Positions 43,330-54,345 are shown, numbered from the stretch's first letter. The stretch: DNA of 64,000 bases from Phyllobacterium sophorae (GCF_003010965.1 NZ_PGGM01000009.1:1-64000), one strand, 5' to 3'. The notes: generated from the sequence alone by a model not told the origin. Made by a program: numbers and translations.

Positions 43330-45405
43330 TCAGTTCATAGGACCATTGCCGCCCGGCTTTCCCGGCAGCTGTTCGGGGAACAATTCATAATCACCCTGTT
43401 TGTCGGCCTTGACGAAAACACGCTCGCGAATGATCGTATCTTCCGCCCAGTTGAACATGAAGATCGGAGCGCCGGATGGTATATTGGAAAAGCGCTTGTT
43501 GATGATCAGGGCGCCGGAATATTCGGTCAGGCCAATCGTGTTGACATTGGCGGTGTAGATCTTCTGGTACTGCTTCATCAGTTCCGCACGTTCGTCCTTG
43601 TCCTGGCTTGAAATGAACTTGTTCACGACGTCGACGAGTTGCTGCTCGAAGGGCATCAAATCGAGCTGACCACCCTCAGGTGCGCGGTGATGCCAGCTGG
43701 TGCGCGGGCCGGTTGGTGCCAGCTGTTCCGTATTCTGCACGACCGATGCAAGTTCCGCATGATGGCGCATGATCATCCAGTCGAAACGCCCGCCATAATT
43801 TGCGGCATCGCGCTGATTGCTGTCGAGGGCATTGATGATGACGCGCAGACCAAGTTTTTCCAGCTGGCCAATGACTCCTTCGGCAAGGTTTTTGTCGGTG
43901 TTGTAGCCATTGTTGACGAGAAGCGTGATCTCGACATCCTTTCCGCCCGCCTTGTCAGCCGGAAAATTCACAATGCCGTTGCCGTCCGTATCCTTCAGTC
44001 CCGCGTTTGCAACTTCCGCCTTGGCGCCTTCCAGGTCGAACGGATAGTAGACCGTGGATTGCCGGTCGTAGAAGCTTGTGCCAGAGGAAATGCCGCCCGG
44101 ATAGATCGCCGTGAACGGTCCCTTGACCAGTGACTCCGAAAGCCGCTTCCTGTCGATCGCCATTGTCACCGCCTTGCGGAAGTGCTCGTTGCGATTGAGC
44201 TCGCGAATGGCCTGGCCGCGTGCGTCGGGCTGGCCCCAGCCGTTGCCGGAAAAATTCATGTAGAGATTGTAGCCGATGAGGCGAGGCCCGAACGCCAGAC
44301 GGGCCGGAGCATTGTCCTGGGCGGCGCGCTTGAGGGATTCCACGAAATTCTCTGGCTGCTCGAGGTTGGAAAAATCGCCCGAACCGGCCACGGCCTGCAC
44401 ATCGCGATCGCCCCAGGTGGACAATTTGTAGTGCAGTTCGTTGATGTAAGGCAGCTGATTACCGTCTTCGTCCACCTTCCAGTAGTAAGGGTTGCGGCGC
44501 AGCACGATAATGTCATCGGGCCGGTATTCCACGGGAACCCAGGCGCCCATGACCGGAATATTCATATACTCGGGAGGGAAGCCGTTCTTGTACTGGTCGT
44601 AGGTTGTTTGCGCATATTTGGGATGTTTTGTCTTCAGGATGTGCGAAGGCCCGGGGCAGAACGTGCCATAGGCCATGGCGTAGAGATACTGACGGGGAAA
44701 AGCCTCTTTGAAAGTCCACTCAACAGTGTAGGCATCGATCTTCGTGAGTGTCGTCCCTGGGCCAAAACTCTCCTGTGTTGCTCCATTCAACGGTGAAACA
44801 TTCGGATCGAGAACATTGTCTTCCCAGAAGAACATGACGTCATCGGCATCGAATGCATCTCCATCGGACCATTTCGCACCTTCGATAAGATGCATCGTAA
44901 GTTTATGGCCATCCGCCGACCACTCCCAAGCCTTCGCAAGGTTCGGCAACGGCTCTATATCCTTGGCCTCCACCTGGAAAAGTGGAGCAGTGCGGGTAAG
45001 GCATTCCGACATGGCGATGTCGATACCGCCCCAGCCCTGGGATTGACCGGCACTGTAGTTCCAGCCTTCGGGACGCCCGCCAATGACATGACGAAGTGTG
45101 TCGCCATAAACGCCGATTCCGTCAGGCATGTTTCCGGTCTTGAAGACCAGGGGCTTCTTGGGGAGGCGGTCTTTGACGGACGGAAGCCCGCCCGTTTTGA
45201 CAAATTTCTCCGTCACCCATTCCGGCTCGTGGTACTCGGGAAGACTCTTGAATTCGAGAATTGAATCGCGCGGAACATAGGTGATAGGGGCCTGCGCCTT
45301 GAATTCCGCTGGCTCTGGCGGAACGGTGGGCTCTGATGCAAGGGCCGGAAAGGCCAGCATCGACACGCCAACGGCTAATTTGCTCCAATAGCGAAAATGG
45401 CTCAT
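43330..45405 (-). CDS. Alpha-galactoside-binding protein (AgpA-like, SBP family 5)
   Basis: A 691-residue periplasmic binding protein of the oligopeptide (family 5) class, unusual for sugar uptake but exactly the type used by the Sinorhizobium agp importer. The signal peptide is cut after F-P-A-L-A. The family core appears as L-A-K-A-W-E-W-S-A-D-G-H-K-L-T, then G-A-K-W-S-D-G-D-A-F-D-A-D-D-V and FRKAVTMAIDRKRL. It exceeds typical family 5 length (about 530) by an N-terminal stretch of about 90 residues and loop insertions. Peptide uptake is the alternative, but flanking GH4 genes favour galactosides. Confidence 0.87.
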   Translation of the reverse strand: MSHFRYWSKLAVGVSMLAFPALASEPTVPPEPAEFKAQAPITYVPRDSILEFKSLPEYHEPEWVTEKFVKTGGLPSVKDRLPKKPLVFKTGNMPDGIGVYGDTLRHVIGGRPEGWNYSAGQSQGWGGIDIAMSECLTRTAPLFQVEAKDIEPLPNLAKAWEWSADGHKLTMHLIEGAKWSDGDAFDADDVMFFWEDNVLDPNVSPLNGATQESFGPGTTLTKIDAYTVEWTFKEAFPRQYLYAMAYGTFCPGPSHILKTKHPKYAQTTYDQYKNGFPPEYMNIPVMGAWVPVEYRPDDIIVLRRNPYYWKVDEDGNQLPYINELHYKLSTWGDRDVQAVAGSGDFSNLEQPENFVESLKRAAQDNAPARLAFGPRLIGYNLYMNFSGNGWGQPDARGQAIRELNRNEHFRKAVTMAIDRKRLSESLVKGPFTAIYPGGISSGTSFYDRQSTVYYPFDLEGAKAEVANAGLKDTDGNGIVNFPADKAGGKDVEITLLVNNGYNTDKNLAEGVIGQLEKLGLRVIINALDSNQRDAANYGGRFDWMIMRHHAELASVVQNTEQLAPTGPRTSWHHRAPEGGQLDLMPFEQQLVDVVNKFISSQDKDERAELMKQYQKIYTANVNTIGLTEYSGALIINKRFSNIPSGAPIFMFNWAEDTIIRERVFVKADKQGDYELFPEQLPGKPGGNGPMN

Positions 45406-45525
45406 CGTCTCTCCCTCTGTGCTTCTGGCCGGTTTTCACCGGACCACTCCTCCCGGCAGCATTCGCCGCCGCTTCTCTGCATTCCGGCGCGTCTCCTCCA
45501 AGACGGGGAAAACAGACTGGCGGTC

Positions 45526-46998
45526 CTAGCCCGCCGCCTGTTTCGCGGTCGCCTTTTCTGCTCTCAATTCTTCAATGGAACGCACTGAACGGCTGGCTAC
45601 GCCCGTCCATTCGCGCGTCGCGACGGTCTTGTGGCGCAGGCGCTCCTTTGCACCGTCGATTGCGTGCGCATATTGTGGCAGCCACTGTGCCTGGGCGACG
45701 ATCATCTCATCGACCATCTGCCAGACTTCCTCCGGTGTGCACACCGCGCCAGCCAGCGGATCATGCAGGACAGCGAGTTTAAGGAGATCAATATCGCCCT
45801 CGACTGCGGCGTGCACCGCCATGCGCTGCACATTTATGGATGAAATGCACGTTGCGGCGCACGCTTCCGGCAGCGTGATACCGGAGACCATATTGATACC
45901 GAAACGGTCGACAAAGCCCGGCGATTCAATGATCGCATCGGCGGGCAGATTGGTGATGATGCCAGTGTTCTTCGTGTTGAAATGGCCGCGATAGATCCGT
46001 CCGGTTTCCAGTGCCTCCAGAATATGGCTTGCATGTTCGTTGGAGCGGCGGCCCGGATCGATGGGTTTGGCGGCAGCTTCAAGAAACTGCGGAAATTCGG
46101 TTTCAAACCAGTTGCGAGTTTCGGTCGAGTAGCGCAGATAGCCGCCCGTCTCGCCATGGATCCAGTCGGACATGTCGATCCATTTGGCGATTTCTTCCGG
46201 CCGCTTGCGGTACCAGGGAAGGTATTCCGAAAGATGGCCGTTGCTCTCGGTGGAATAGACGCCGAAACGCTTCAGTACATCGATGCGCAGCTTTTCCTGC
46301 TGGGAATAGACGGGGTGGGCCTCGAATGCCGCGACAAGTTCATCCTTGCCAATTTTGCGGCCGCGCAGCCGCAGATCGACAAACCATGTCTGATGATTGA
46401 TGCCGGAACAGATGTAGTCGAGTTCCTCTTTCGACTGTGCGCCGAGAATATTGGCGATCTGCTCTGCACCGTGCTGGACGCCGTGGCAGAGGCCGACCGT
46501 ATCGACTTTGCCGTATTCAATGGCAGCCCAGGTATTCATGGCCATGGGATTGGCATAATTGAGCAACCTCGCGCCAGGCTCCGCCACTTCGCGGATATCC
46601 TTGCAGAAGTCGAGGATGACGGGGATATTGCGCTGCCCGTAGAGGATCCCGCCGGCACAGATCGTGTCACCCACGCATTGGTCGATGCCGTATTTCAAAG
46701 GGATGCGGATATCGTCGGCATAGGCTTCAAGTCCGCCTACGCGCACGCAGCTGATGATATAGCGCGCGCCTTCGATCGCCTTGCGCCGGTTTGTCGTCGC
46801 GGTAACCCGCGTCGGCAGCTTGTTTGCCTCGACGATGCGATCCAGGATGGCCTTGATCATCTTGAGGTTATGTTCGCTCAGGTCGGTCAAGGCGAATTCG
46901 ATATCCTGGAACTCAGGCACGCACAGAATGTCAGTGAACAGCTTCTTTGTGAAACCCACGCTGCCTGCGCCAATGATGGCGATCTTGAAACTGCTCAT
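45526..46998 (-). CDS. GH4 alpha-glycosidase, first gene of the agp-type operon
   Basis: A 490-residue family 4 glycosidase, NAD+ and metal dependent. The NAD site is IIGAGSVGFTKK; L-N-Y-A-N-P-M-A-M-N-T-W-A, GLCHGVQHG and the S-G-I-N-H-Q motif form the active site. It is about 40 residues longer than the MelA-type gene at the other end of the operon and differs throughout, so it probably cleaves another linkage (alpha-galactoside or alpha-glucoside). The ATG at 46998 follows a GAGGT site; a start five codons earlier is less likely. A 120-bp gap leads to the binding-protein gene. Confidence 0.87.
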   Translation of the reverse strand: MSSFKIAIIGAGSVGFTKKLFTDILCVPEFQDIEFALTDLSEHNLKMIKAILDRIVEANKLPTRVTATTNRRKAIEGARYIISCVRVGGLEAYADDIRIPLKYGIDQCVGDTICAGGILYGQRNIPVILDFCKDIREVAEPGARLLNYANPMAMNTWAAIEYGKVDTVGLCHGVQHGAEQIANILGAQSKEELDYICSGINHQTWFVDLRLRGRKIGKDELVAAFEAHPVYSQQEKLRIDVLKRFGVYSTESNGHLSEYLPWYRKRPEEIAKWIDMSDWIHGETGGYLRYSTETRNWFETEFPQFLEAAAKPIDPGRRSNEHASHILEALETGRIYRGHFNTKNTGIITNLPADAIIESPGFVDRFGINMVSGITLPEACAATCISSINVQRMAVHAAVEGDIDLLKLAVLHDPLAGAVCTPEEVWQMVDEMIVAQAQWLPQYAHAIDGAKERLRHKTVATREWTGVASRSVRSIEELRAEKATAKQAAG

Positions 46999-47206
46999 GC
47001 TGACCTCGATCATCTGGAACCGGCCGGAGCAGTGAGAAAGGCATGCCCTGGACGCCGTAACGCCAAGCCATTCGAAAGATCAGGATTCTCCTGTCTTCCC
47101 CTCCTTTGACACTTCTCGCTGACAGTTCATTTGCTGTTCTTTGCCGGTATTATGCGTATATTCCCCTGACCGAATAGAGAGGGATTATGCTTTTGAGGGT
47201 AATTTT

Positions 47207-48112
47207 GTGCTGCAGAAATTAATTGCTGCCGGACCGGTCATGAAGACCGTATCACTGCCGCGCGGGCGTCATTCGCTGCATACAATGCCCACCAGTACGG
47301 GTTATGAGGTCCGCCAGGATGAGACATATGACTGGGATGGGCGCAAGCGCGGCCAGACGCCCTTTACGGTCTTGCAGCACACGATCAGCGGCGCAGGCAA
47401 TCTGCGTTATGAAAATCGCAATTACAAAGTGCGCGAGGGTGAAACTCTGCTGGTTCTGGTGCCGCACAATCATCGCTATTGGCTGCCGCAGGGCGGTCAC
47501 TGGGAATATTTCTGGATTTCTATGAACGGCGAAGAAGCGTTGCGTATTCATCGCTCCGTCCTTGCGGCTCAAGGGCCAGTTCTGAGATTGCCGGCAGAGA
47601 CCATAGAACATCTTGCCGATTGCAGTTTGCGGCTGATCGAGAATGCGGAGACGGCCGGCCGGGCTTCGTCCATCGCCTACGAGGCTGCCATGGCGCTCTA
47701 CGATGGAGTGTTCGGTTCTCACCCTGTCGCACAACATGAGCGGACGGCCATGCAGCCGGTTATTGACCATATCAGTGCCAACCTCGACAAACCGCTTCCC
47801 GTTGACGAACTGGCGGGCGTCTCGGGTTTGAGCCGCGCACATTTTTCACGGGTCTTTGCGGAAAGCGAGGGGCTGCCGCCCGCCGAATTCGTTCTGCAGA
47901 AGCGGATGCAAAGAGCAACCAAGCTTTTGACCAACGCCGCGTTTCTGCCGGTCAAGGAGGTCGCAATCATGACAGGCTTTGACGACGCCAATTATTTTTC
48001 AAAAGTATTCAGGCGCGTCTACGGTGCCAGCCCGACCGAGTTTCGTACCACGGGCATGTATGCCAGCGTCAAAAGCCGGACCAGCCCGGACGATAATTCG
48101 CGGCCGGACTGA
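47207..48112 (+). CDS. AraC-family regulator of the alpha-galactoside operon
   Basis: A 301-residue activator with an N-terminal cupin-like sugar-sensing domain and C-terminal double helix-turn-helix: V-D-E-L-A-G-V-S-G-L-S-R-A-H-F-S-R-V-F, then EVAIMTGFDDANYFSKVFR. It reads away from the GH4-agp operon, the same arrangement as AgpT in Sinorhizobium, so it likely activates that operon on raffinose or melibiose. The GTG at 47207 has a GAGGG site 6 bases upstream; a TTG at 47141 in the same frame has none. Confidence 0.85.
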   Translation: MLQKLIAAGPVMKTVSLPRGRHSLHTMPTSTGYEVRQDETYDWDGRKRGQTPFTVLQHTISGAGNLRYENRNYKVREGETLLVLVPHNHRYWLPQGGHWEYFWISMNGEEALRIHRSVLAAQGPVLRLPAETIEHLADCSLRLIENAETAGRASSIAYEAAMALYDGVFGSHPVAQHERTAMQPVIDHISANLDKPLPVDELAGVSGLSRAHFSRVFAESEGLPPAEFVLQKRMQRATKLLTNAAFLPVKEVAIMTGFDDANYFSKVFRRVYGASPTEFRTTGMYASVKSRTSPDDNSRPD

Positions 48113-48129
48113 TTCGCTATGCGAATGCT

Positions 48130-50136
48130 CTAACCTTCCAGCCATTTCACCTGATCTGGCGTGAGTTTGATATCGAGAGCCGACAGACTGTCTTCGAGCT
48201 CACCCAGCGTGCGCGGCCCGATGAGCGGAATGACCGGGAAAGGCTGGGCGAGTACATAGGCAAGCGCGATGTGAATTGGATTGCGGCCAAGTTTCGTGGC
48301 GAGTTCAATCGCCCTGTCACGCCGCCCGAAATTCTTCTCCGAATACCAGACGCGCACCAGTTCTTCATCGTCCCGCTTGTCGCGGCCAGCACGGTCCGTA
48401 AAAAACCCGCGGCCCTGGCTTGACCAGGCGAAGTTCGGTATCTGGCCGCTGTTGAGCCATGCCTTCCACCGGTCATCCGACGCTGCCACACAGCCAGCCC
48501 AGATCGGATCGAGCATTTCGGCCAGCGAAAAATTATTCGATAGTGCACCCGGTGGCGTTTTCCCGGTTTTTTCAGCATAGGCGATTGCCTCATCCATACG
48601 TTCGCGCGTCCAGTTCGAACCGCCAAACGGTCCCCGGATGCGGCCGGCCCTGACTTCGGCATCGATGGCGTCAACAAATTCACCGGCCGGAATGTCGGTA
48701 TTGTCGCGGTGCATGAAATAAAGATCCACGTAGTCGGTCTTGAGGCGGTCAAGCGACCGGGACAATTGCTTGCCAATCACATCCGGATAGCAAAGCGGCG
48801 AATGGGCACCTTTGCCGATGAGGACGAGCTCCTTGCGCGGAACATTGCGGCTGGTGTGCCAAGCGCCGAATATCTCCTCGGTCTTTCCTCCAGCGTAAAT
48901 GTAAGCCGTATCGAACAGATTGCCGCCTGCCTCGTAAAAGGAATCAAGGGTCAACGAAGCCGCCGCAAAATTCGGGAAAAACTCAAAGCCCAGCGCGACA
49001 ACAGAGGCGGATGTTGCAAGGCCGGGAATGCTCCTCTTTGGAACGCCATTGCCCGGCTTGAGCGTGTCTCCTGAAATCGTCCTGGTGCGAAATGCCGCTT
49101 TTTCAACCGTATATTCGAGCCCTATCGCGGCCCGCCATTGGTCGAGCACGCGCAGATTGCCGGTGGAGTCAGCCCAGTTCATGCCGGGGGCGGCAAACTC
49201 CTGCCGTCCTTCGCGGATGGCGTCGCCCGCAGCATCGACTTCAAAGGAATAGAGCCATCGGCTTTCCTCGACTTCGATTGTTTCATGCTTCCCACCGGAT
49301 CCGAACAGTTCGAGCTTGCCCACGCCCCCTTTGTGGCCGGATGCAAACCAGAAATCCTTGACCTCGATCCGTCCTTGCGAGCCGATGATGCGAAGTGTGT
49401 TATCCTGCTCCGCCATGATCGAGCAGGATACTTCGGCGACGATGCCATTCGGAAATTTGAGGACAGCTGAAGCCCACTCGTCCACACCCGTTTGACCGAG
49501 ATGACCTGCCCCCGACACGAATTCTGGCTCAAGAAAGGGCTTTCCGTCGACACTGCCAGCTATAAGCCGCGCCATGGACACTGGATAACCGCCGACATCG
49601 AGAATGCCGCCGCCCGCGGTTTCATTGGAAAAGAGCCGGTGGTCGGGCTTGACGCTGCCCATGTTGAAGCCAAAGCTCGACCGGATGATCCGGATATCGC
49701 CAATGACACCGCTCTTGATCAGCTCGACCAGTTTGACGGTCTGCGGATGAACGCGGTACATGAAGGCTTCGCCGGCGAACCTGCCCGCTTTCCTCGCCTC
49801 ATGAAAGATGGCTTCCGCAGCAAAGGCGCTGAGGCCGATTGGCTTTTCGACGAGGACATGCTTGCCGGCGCGGAGCGCCTTGATAGCCCACTCGGCGTGA
49901 GCCGTATGCGGTGTCGCAATGTAGATGGCATCCACTTCCGTATCGTCCAGCAGAGCCTCATAGCCACTGACGATGCGTGCGTCTGGAAAATGATCGGCAA
50001 GGCCGGGCCGGTCCGGATTGCGCGAAGCAACGGCAACCAGCTTGCCGGTCCGGGAATGGGCAATGCCATCGGCAAAAGTCCGGGCGATGGTCCCGGGGCC
50101 AATGATGCCCCAGCGGATCGATGTCGTTTCGTTCAT
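48130..50136 (-). CDS. Gfo/Idh/MocA oxidoreductase fused to aldo/keto reductase
   Basis: A 668-residue two-enzyme fusion. Residues 1-350 are a Gfo/Idh/MocA dehydrogenase: the Rossmann loop GIIGPGTIA, the E-K-P-I-G motif, and GGGILDVGGYPVSMAR. Residues about 370-668 are an aldo/keto reductase with the D-T-A-Y-I-Y, G-K-G-A-H and M-H-R-D segments giving the Asp-Tyr-Lys-His tetrad. Both halves look complete and there is no frameshift. The ATG at 50136 has an AGAGGA site. It ends the sugar-importer operon, so it probably oxidises and reduces an imported sugar or cyclitol derivative. Confidence 0.88.
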   Translation of the reverse strand: MNETTSIRWGIIGPGTIARTFADGIAHSRTGKLVAVASRNPDRPGLADHFPDARIVSGYEALLDDTEVDAIYIATPHTAHAEWAIKALRAGKHVLVEKPIGLSAFAAEAIFHEARKAGRFAGEAFMYRVHPQTVKLVELIKSGVIGDIRIIRSSFGFNMGSVKPDHRLFSNETAGGGILDVGGYPVSMARLIAGSVDGKPFLEPEFVSGAGHLGQTGVDEWASAVLKFPNGIVAEVSCSIMAEQDNTLRIIGSQGRIEVKDFWFASGHKGGVGKLELFGSGGKHETIEVEESRWLYSFEVDAAGDAIREGRQEFAAPGMNWADSTGNLRVLDQWRAAIGLEYTVEKAAFRTRTISGDTLKPGNGVPKRSIPGLATSASVVALGFEFFPNFAAASLTLDSFYEAGGNLFDTAYIYAGGKTEEIFGAWHTSRNVPRKELVLIGKGAHSPLCYPDVIGKQLSRSLDRLKTDYVDLYFMHRDNTDIPAGEFVDAIDAEVRAGRIRGPFGGSNWTRERMDEAIAYAEKTGKTPPGALSNNFSLAEMLDPIWAGCVAASDDRWKAWLNSGQIPNFAWSSQGRGFFTDRAGRDKRDDEELVRVWYSEKNFGRRDRAIELATKLGRNPIHIALAYVLAQPFPVIPLIGPRTLGELEDSLSALDIKLTPDQVKWLEG

Positions 50137-50196
50137 GGATATGTCCTCTTTGGATTGGTTCTCGTCCACTGGGAGGGTGGCCGAACCGGATGTTGA

Positions 50197-51285
<1,089 letters not shown>

Positions 51286-51299
51286 GCGGCGTTCTCCGG

Positions 51300-52136
51300 T
51301 TATTTGATCGCGCCGGCGGCGATGCCGGCAATGAAGTGGCGCTGCAAGAGGATGAAGACGACAAGGATCGGCGCGGTGAGCAATACCGCCCCTGCCATGA
51401 TGCCGCCCCAGGAAACCTTGGTGAGACCGATGAGCGTTCCGAGCGCGACTGGTGCCGTCATCATGCCGGGCCGCGAATTGATCAGCAGCGGCCAGAGATA
51501 GTTGTTCCAGGAATGGAGAAAGAGGATGATGGCCAGTGCAGCCATGGTCGGCCGGGCCAGCGGCAGCGCAATGCGCAGGAAGATCTGCCATTCCTTGACA
51601 CCTTCGACGCGCGCGGCATCAAACAGCTCTGACGGCATCATCGAAAAGGCTTGCCGCATGAACAATACGCCGAGCGAGTTGAACAATGGCGGCACGATGA
51701 GCGCAACCCAGGTATTGGCCAGTCTGAATTCACGCGCCACCATGATGAATTGCGGGATGACCACGACAAAATAGGGCAGGGTGATGGTGCCGAGGATGAT
51801 GCCGATGACCAGTGACTTGCCGAGGAACTGGTAGCGTGCGAGTGCCCAGCCGGCCATCGCTGTAAGCAGGACCGACAGGAACGTGTAGATCATCGCGACG
51901 CTAAGGGAGATCATCAGTGCGCGTATGAAGTCGGTATCCGCCTGAAGGTTGCCGAGATTCTCGGCGAAATGCGTCGACGGCAGCAGTTCGATGTGCGGGC
52001 TGAAAATGCCGTAGTCGGGCATTGTCGCAAACACGAACATCATCCACAGTGGAAACAGCCAGATGATCGCCAGCGGAATAAGCACGGCATGCAATGACAG
52101 CGAACGGATGAATGCTGATCTGGATTTCGATTTCAT
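51300..52136 (-). CDS. Sugar ABC importer permease (MalG type)
   Basis: A 278-residue CUT1-class permease with six helices. The EAA loop reads E-L-F-D-A-A-R-V-E-G-V-K-E-W-Q-I-F and the protein ends in the usual R-H-F-I-A-G-I-A-A-G-A-I-K. Its ATG overlaps the stop of the preceding permease (ATGA), so translation is coupled; the longer upstream frame is discounted. Confidence 0.92.
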   Translation of the reverse strand: MKSKSRSAFIRSLSLHAVLIPLAIIWLFPLWMMFVFATMPDYGIFSPHIELLPSTHFAENLGNLQADTDFIRALMISLSVAMIYTFLSVLLTAMAGWALARYQFLGKSLVIGIILGTITLPYFVVVIPQFIMVAREFRLANTWVALIVPPLFNSLGVLFMRQAFSMMPSELFDAARVEGVKEWQIFLRIALPLARPTMAALAIILFLHSWNNYLWPLLINSRPGMMTAPVALGTLIGLTKVSWGGIMAGAVLLTAPILVVFILLQRHFIAGIAAGAIK

Positions 52137-52996
52137 TTCGGTTCGCGCCCCACCCAGAGATTGAGAAGTGAAATTGCAATCGCCAGGGCCGCCATCGTAT
52201 AGGCAATGGCGGAGGCGTAGCCGAAGTTGAGCGAGGCAAAACCTTGCCGGTAGAGGAAGAGGCCTAGCGTTTCCGTTCCGCCGCCGGGACCGCCGCGATT
52301 GGTGATCAGGAACGGCTCGGTGAAGAGCTGCATGGAACCGATGATCGACAGCACGACACAAAAGAGAATGATGGGCCTGAGCAACGGCAATGTAATGTAG
52401 ATGAACTGCTTCAACTTGCTGACGCGGTCGAGCGTTGCAGCCTCGTAAACATCATCGGGGATTGACTGAAGTCCGGCGAGTATGATGATGGCGTTGTATC
52501 CGGCCCAGCGCCAGGTCACGGCGATGATCAGCAGCGCCATTGCCGCCGGGGCTTCGGCAAACCATGAGATGGACGGGATGCCGGCGGCATTCAACAGCTT
52601 GTTGACGATGCCGAAATCGAGATTGAACATGAGCCGGAACACCGCGGCGTAGGCGACTTCGCCCACAACGACTGGCGCGAAAAAGGCGAAGCGGAACAGG
52701 CCCTTTGCCTTCAGCAGCGGGGAATTGAGCAGCACTGCCATGATCGTTGCAAGCGTAATCATCACCGGCACCTGAATGACCAGGATGATCATCGTGTTCT
52801 TCAGCGCATTGTAGAAAGCCGGATCCGAGAACAGCCGGCCCCAGTTCGCGCCGGGGCTGAAGGTCCACGGGTTGATGCGCGTATTTTGAAACGACATCAC
52901 AAATGAACTGATGATCGGCCAAATCCAGAAGACGGCAAAGATCAACAGATAGGGGGCAAGAAACCCGTAGGCGGCCCGGTTGCGCGACGATTGCAT
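52133..52996 (-). CDS. Sugar ABC importer permease (MalF type)
   Basis: A 287-residue CUT1-class permease with six helices, starting with A-A-Y-G-F-L-A-P-Y-L-L-I-F. The EAA loop is DVYEAATLDRVSKLKQFIYITLPLL. It lies 68 bp after the binding-protein gene and forms a heterodimer with the next permease. Confidence 0.92.
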   Translation of the reverse strand: MQSSRNRAAYGFLAPYLLIFAVFWIWPIISSFVMSFQNTRINPWTFSPGANWGRLFSDPAFYNALKNTMIILVIQVPVMITLATIMAVLLNSPLLKAKGLFRFAFFAPVVVGEVAYAAVFRLMFNLDFGIVNKLLNAAGIPSISWFAEAPAAMALLIIAVTWRWAGYNAIIILAGLQSIPDDVYEAATLDRVSKLKQFIYITLPLLRPIILFCVVLSIIGSMQLFTEPFLITNRGGPGGGTETLGLFLYRQGFASLNFGYASAIAYTMAALAIAISLLNLWVGREPK

Positions 52997-53027
52997 CAGT
53001 TCTTCTCCTCAGTGCGAAAGGCCGGGT

Positions 53028-53059
53028 AAACCGGACACGCCGTGTCGCGTGTCCGGTTT
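53028..53059 (-). promoter_or_regulatory. Hairpin between binding protein and permease genes
   Basis: A perfect 13-bp stem (AAACCGGACACGC with GCGTGTCCGGTTT) and a 6-base loop, only 5 bp after the binding-protein stop. It is the longest looped stem in the window. No long T-run follows, so partial termination or mRNA protection is more likely than full termination. Confidence 0.65.
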
Positions 53060-53064
53060 GAGGG

Positions 53065-54345
53065 TCATTCGGCAATGGGAAGGCCAGTGGCCGATGCGAT
53101 CTGGTTGGCGGCGTCATCCAGGGCGGCTTTGGCGTCGGGGTAGCCGCCTGCGAAATATTTCGTTTGTGTCGCCTTAAAAATTTCGTTGGCGTCACTCTGG
53201 AATGCCGTACCGCGGCTCGGCACGATCTTTGGCAAGGTTCCGAGGATTTCCGACCATACGGCTTGTCCACCCCAATAGGGCTGCGGCTCCAGAACAAACG
53301 GGTCCTTGACCGCGCCAAGCAAAGACGGCACCAGGCCGAAGCTCTTGAGCATGGCAATCTGTCCCTCGTTCGTGCCAAGCGCATAGTTCAGGTAGGTCCA
53401 GGCAGCTTCCTTGTTCTGGGAGCCGTTGCTGATGGCGAGCGAGGATCCGCCGAGATTGGCCGCATGCGGGCCGCCGGCGGTGAGGCTTGGCATGAGATAG
53501 ACGCCCCATTTGCCTTCCAGCTTGGGCGAATTGGAGCGGATGGAGCCTTCGTACCAGCCGCCATAAAGCTGGCTTGCCACGGTTCCTGCCGTATTGGACT
53601 GTATTTTCTCATCCCAGATGGCGGCCGTCAGCGTGCCGGCATCCTTCATCTGTTTTATCTTTTCCAGCGCAGCAGCGCATGCGGGCTGGTTGATGGTGAT
53701 CGACTGGCCATCGGTGGCGAAGTATCCGCATCCCTGCTCGTTGGAAATCATGCGGAACCATTCACTGTCGCCATTGAAATCGGCTTGCGCCATGACGACA
53801 CCCGGATTGGCCGAAGCGATTTTCTTGCCCGCGGCAATGAAATCGTCCCAGGTCTTGATCGTTGCCGAATCAACGCCGGCTTTCTCATAGAAGTCACGGC
53901 GGTAGAAAACGGCGACCGGGCCGGAATCCCACGGCATCGCATAGGCAACATCCCCGACTTCCAGCTCGGTACGCTTGAATTCGGGAAATTTGGCCTGAAT
54001 TTCGGGCGTATATCCGAGATCCTTGAGATTGGCGAAGCATTCGGGGAAACGATTCCAGAATATTTCAGCTTCGAAGTTCTCGATGGTGACGATGTCAGGC
54101 AGGCCATCCCCACCCGCTGCGCAAGCCGCGAGCGTCTTGTCGAAAACCTGGTGATTGCCAAGATCGATTACGTTGACCTTGATATCGGGAAACTGTTTGT
54201 TGAAACCTTCCAACGTCGACTTCAGCGATGAAGCAGCGACATTCCAGCTCCAGATGGTCAGTTCGCCCGATTGGGCAAATGCCGGTAAGGAGCTCAGGCT
54301 CAGTGTTACGGCGAGCGCTGTCGCGCCAAGAGATATAAAGCGCAT
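53065..54345 (-). CDS. Sugar ABC importer binding protein (SBP family 1)
   Basis: A 426-residue periplasmic binding protein of the maltose class. The signal peptide is cut after L-P-A-F-A. Mature features include L-T-I-W-S-W-N near the N-terminus, A-M-P-W-D-S-G-P-V-A-V-F-Y-R-R-D-F-Y-E-K-A-G, and K-T-W-D-D-F-I-A-A-G-K-K-I-A. It heads a five-gene operon (binding protein, two permeases, ATPase, fusion dehydrogenase) and is divergent from an AraC regulator. The ligand is not identifiable from sequence. Confidence 0.9.
   Translation of the reverse strand: MRFISLGATALAVTLSLSSLPAFAQSGELTIWSWNVAASSLKSTLEGFNKQFPDIKVNVIDLGNHQVFDKTLAACAAGGDGLPDIVTIENFEAEIFWNRFPECFANLKDLGYTPEIQAKFPEFKRTELEVGDVAYAMPWDSGPVAVFYRRDFYEKAGVDSATIKTWDDFIAAGKKIASANPGVVMAQADFNGDSEWFRMISNEQGCGYFATDGQSITINQPACAAALEKIKQMKDAGTLTAAIWDEKIQSNTAGTVASQLYGGWYEGSIRSNSPKLEGKWGVYLMPSLTAGGPHAANLGGSSLAISNGSQNKEAAWTYLNYALGTNEGQIAMLKSFGLVPSLLGAVKDPFVLEPQPYWGGQAVWSEILGTLPKIVPSRGTAFQSDANEIFKATQTKYFAGGYPDAKAALDDAANQIASATGLPIAE

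Noticed and set aside
45982-47109. 375-codon plus-strand frame
   Set aside because: Antisense shadow of the first GH4 gene.
53164-54231. 355-codon plus-strand frame
   Set aside because: Antisense shadow of the CUT1 binding-protein gene.
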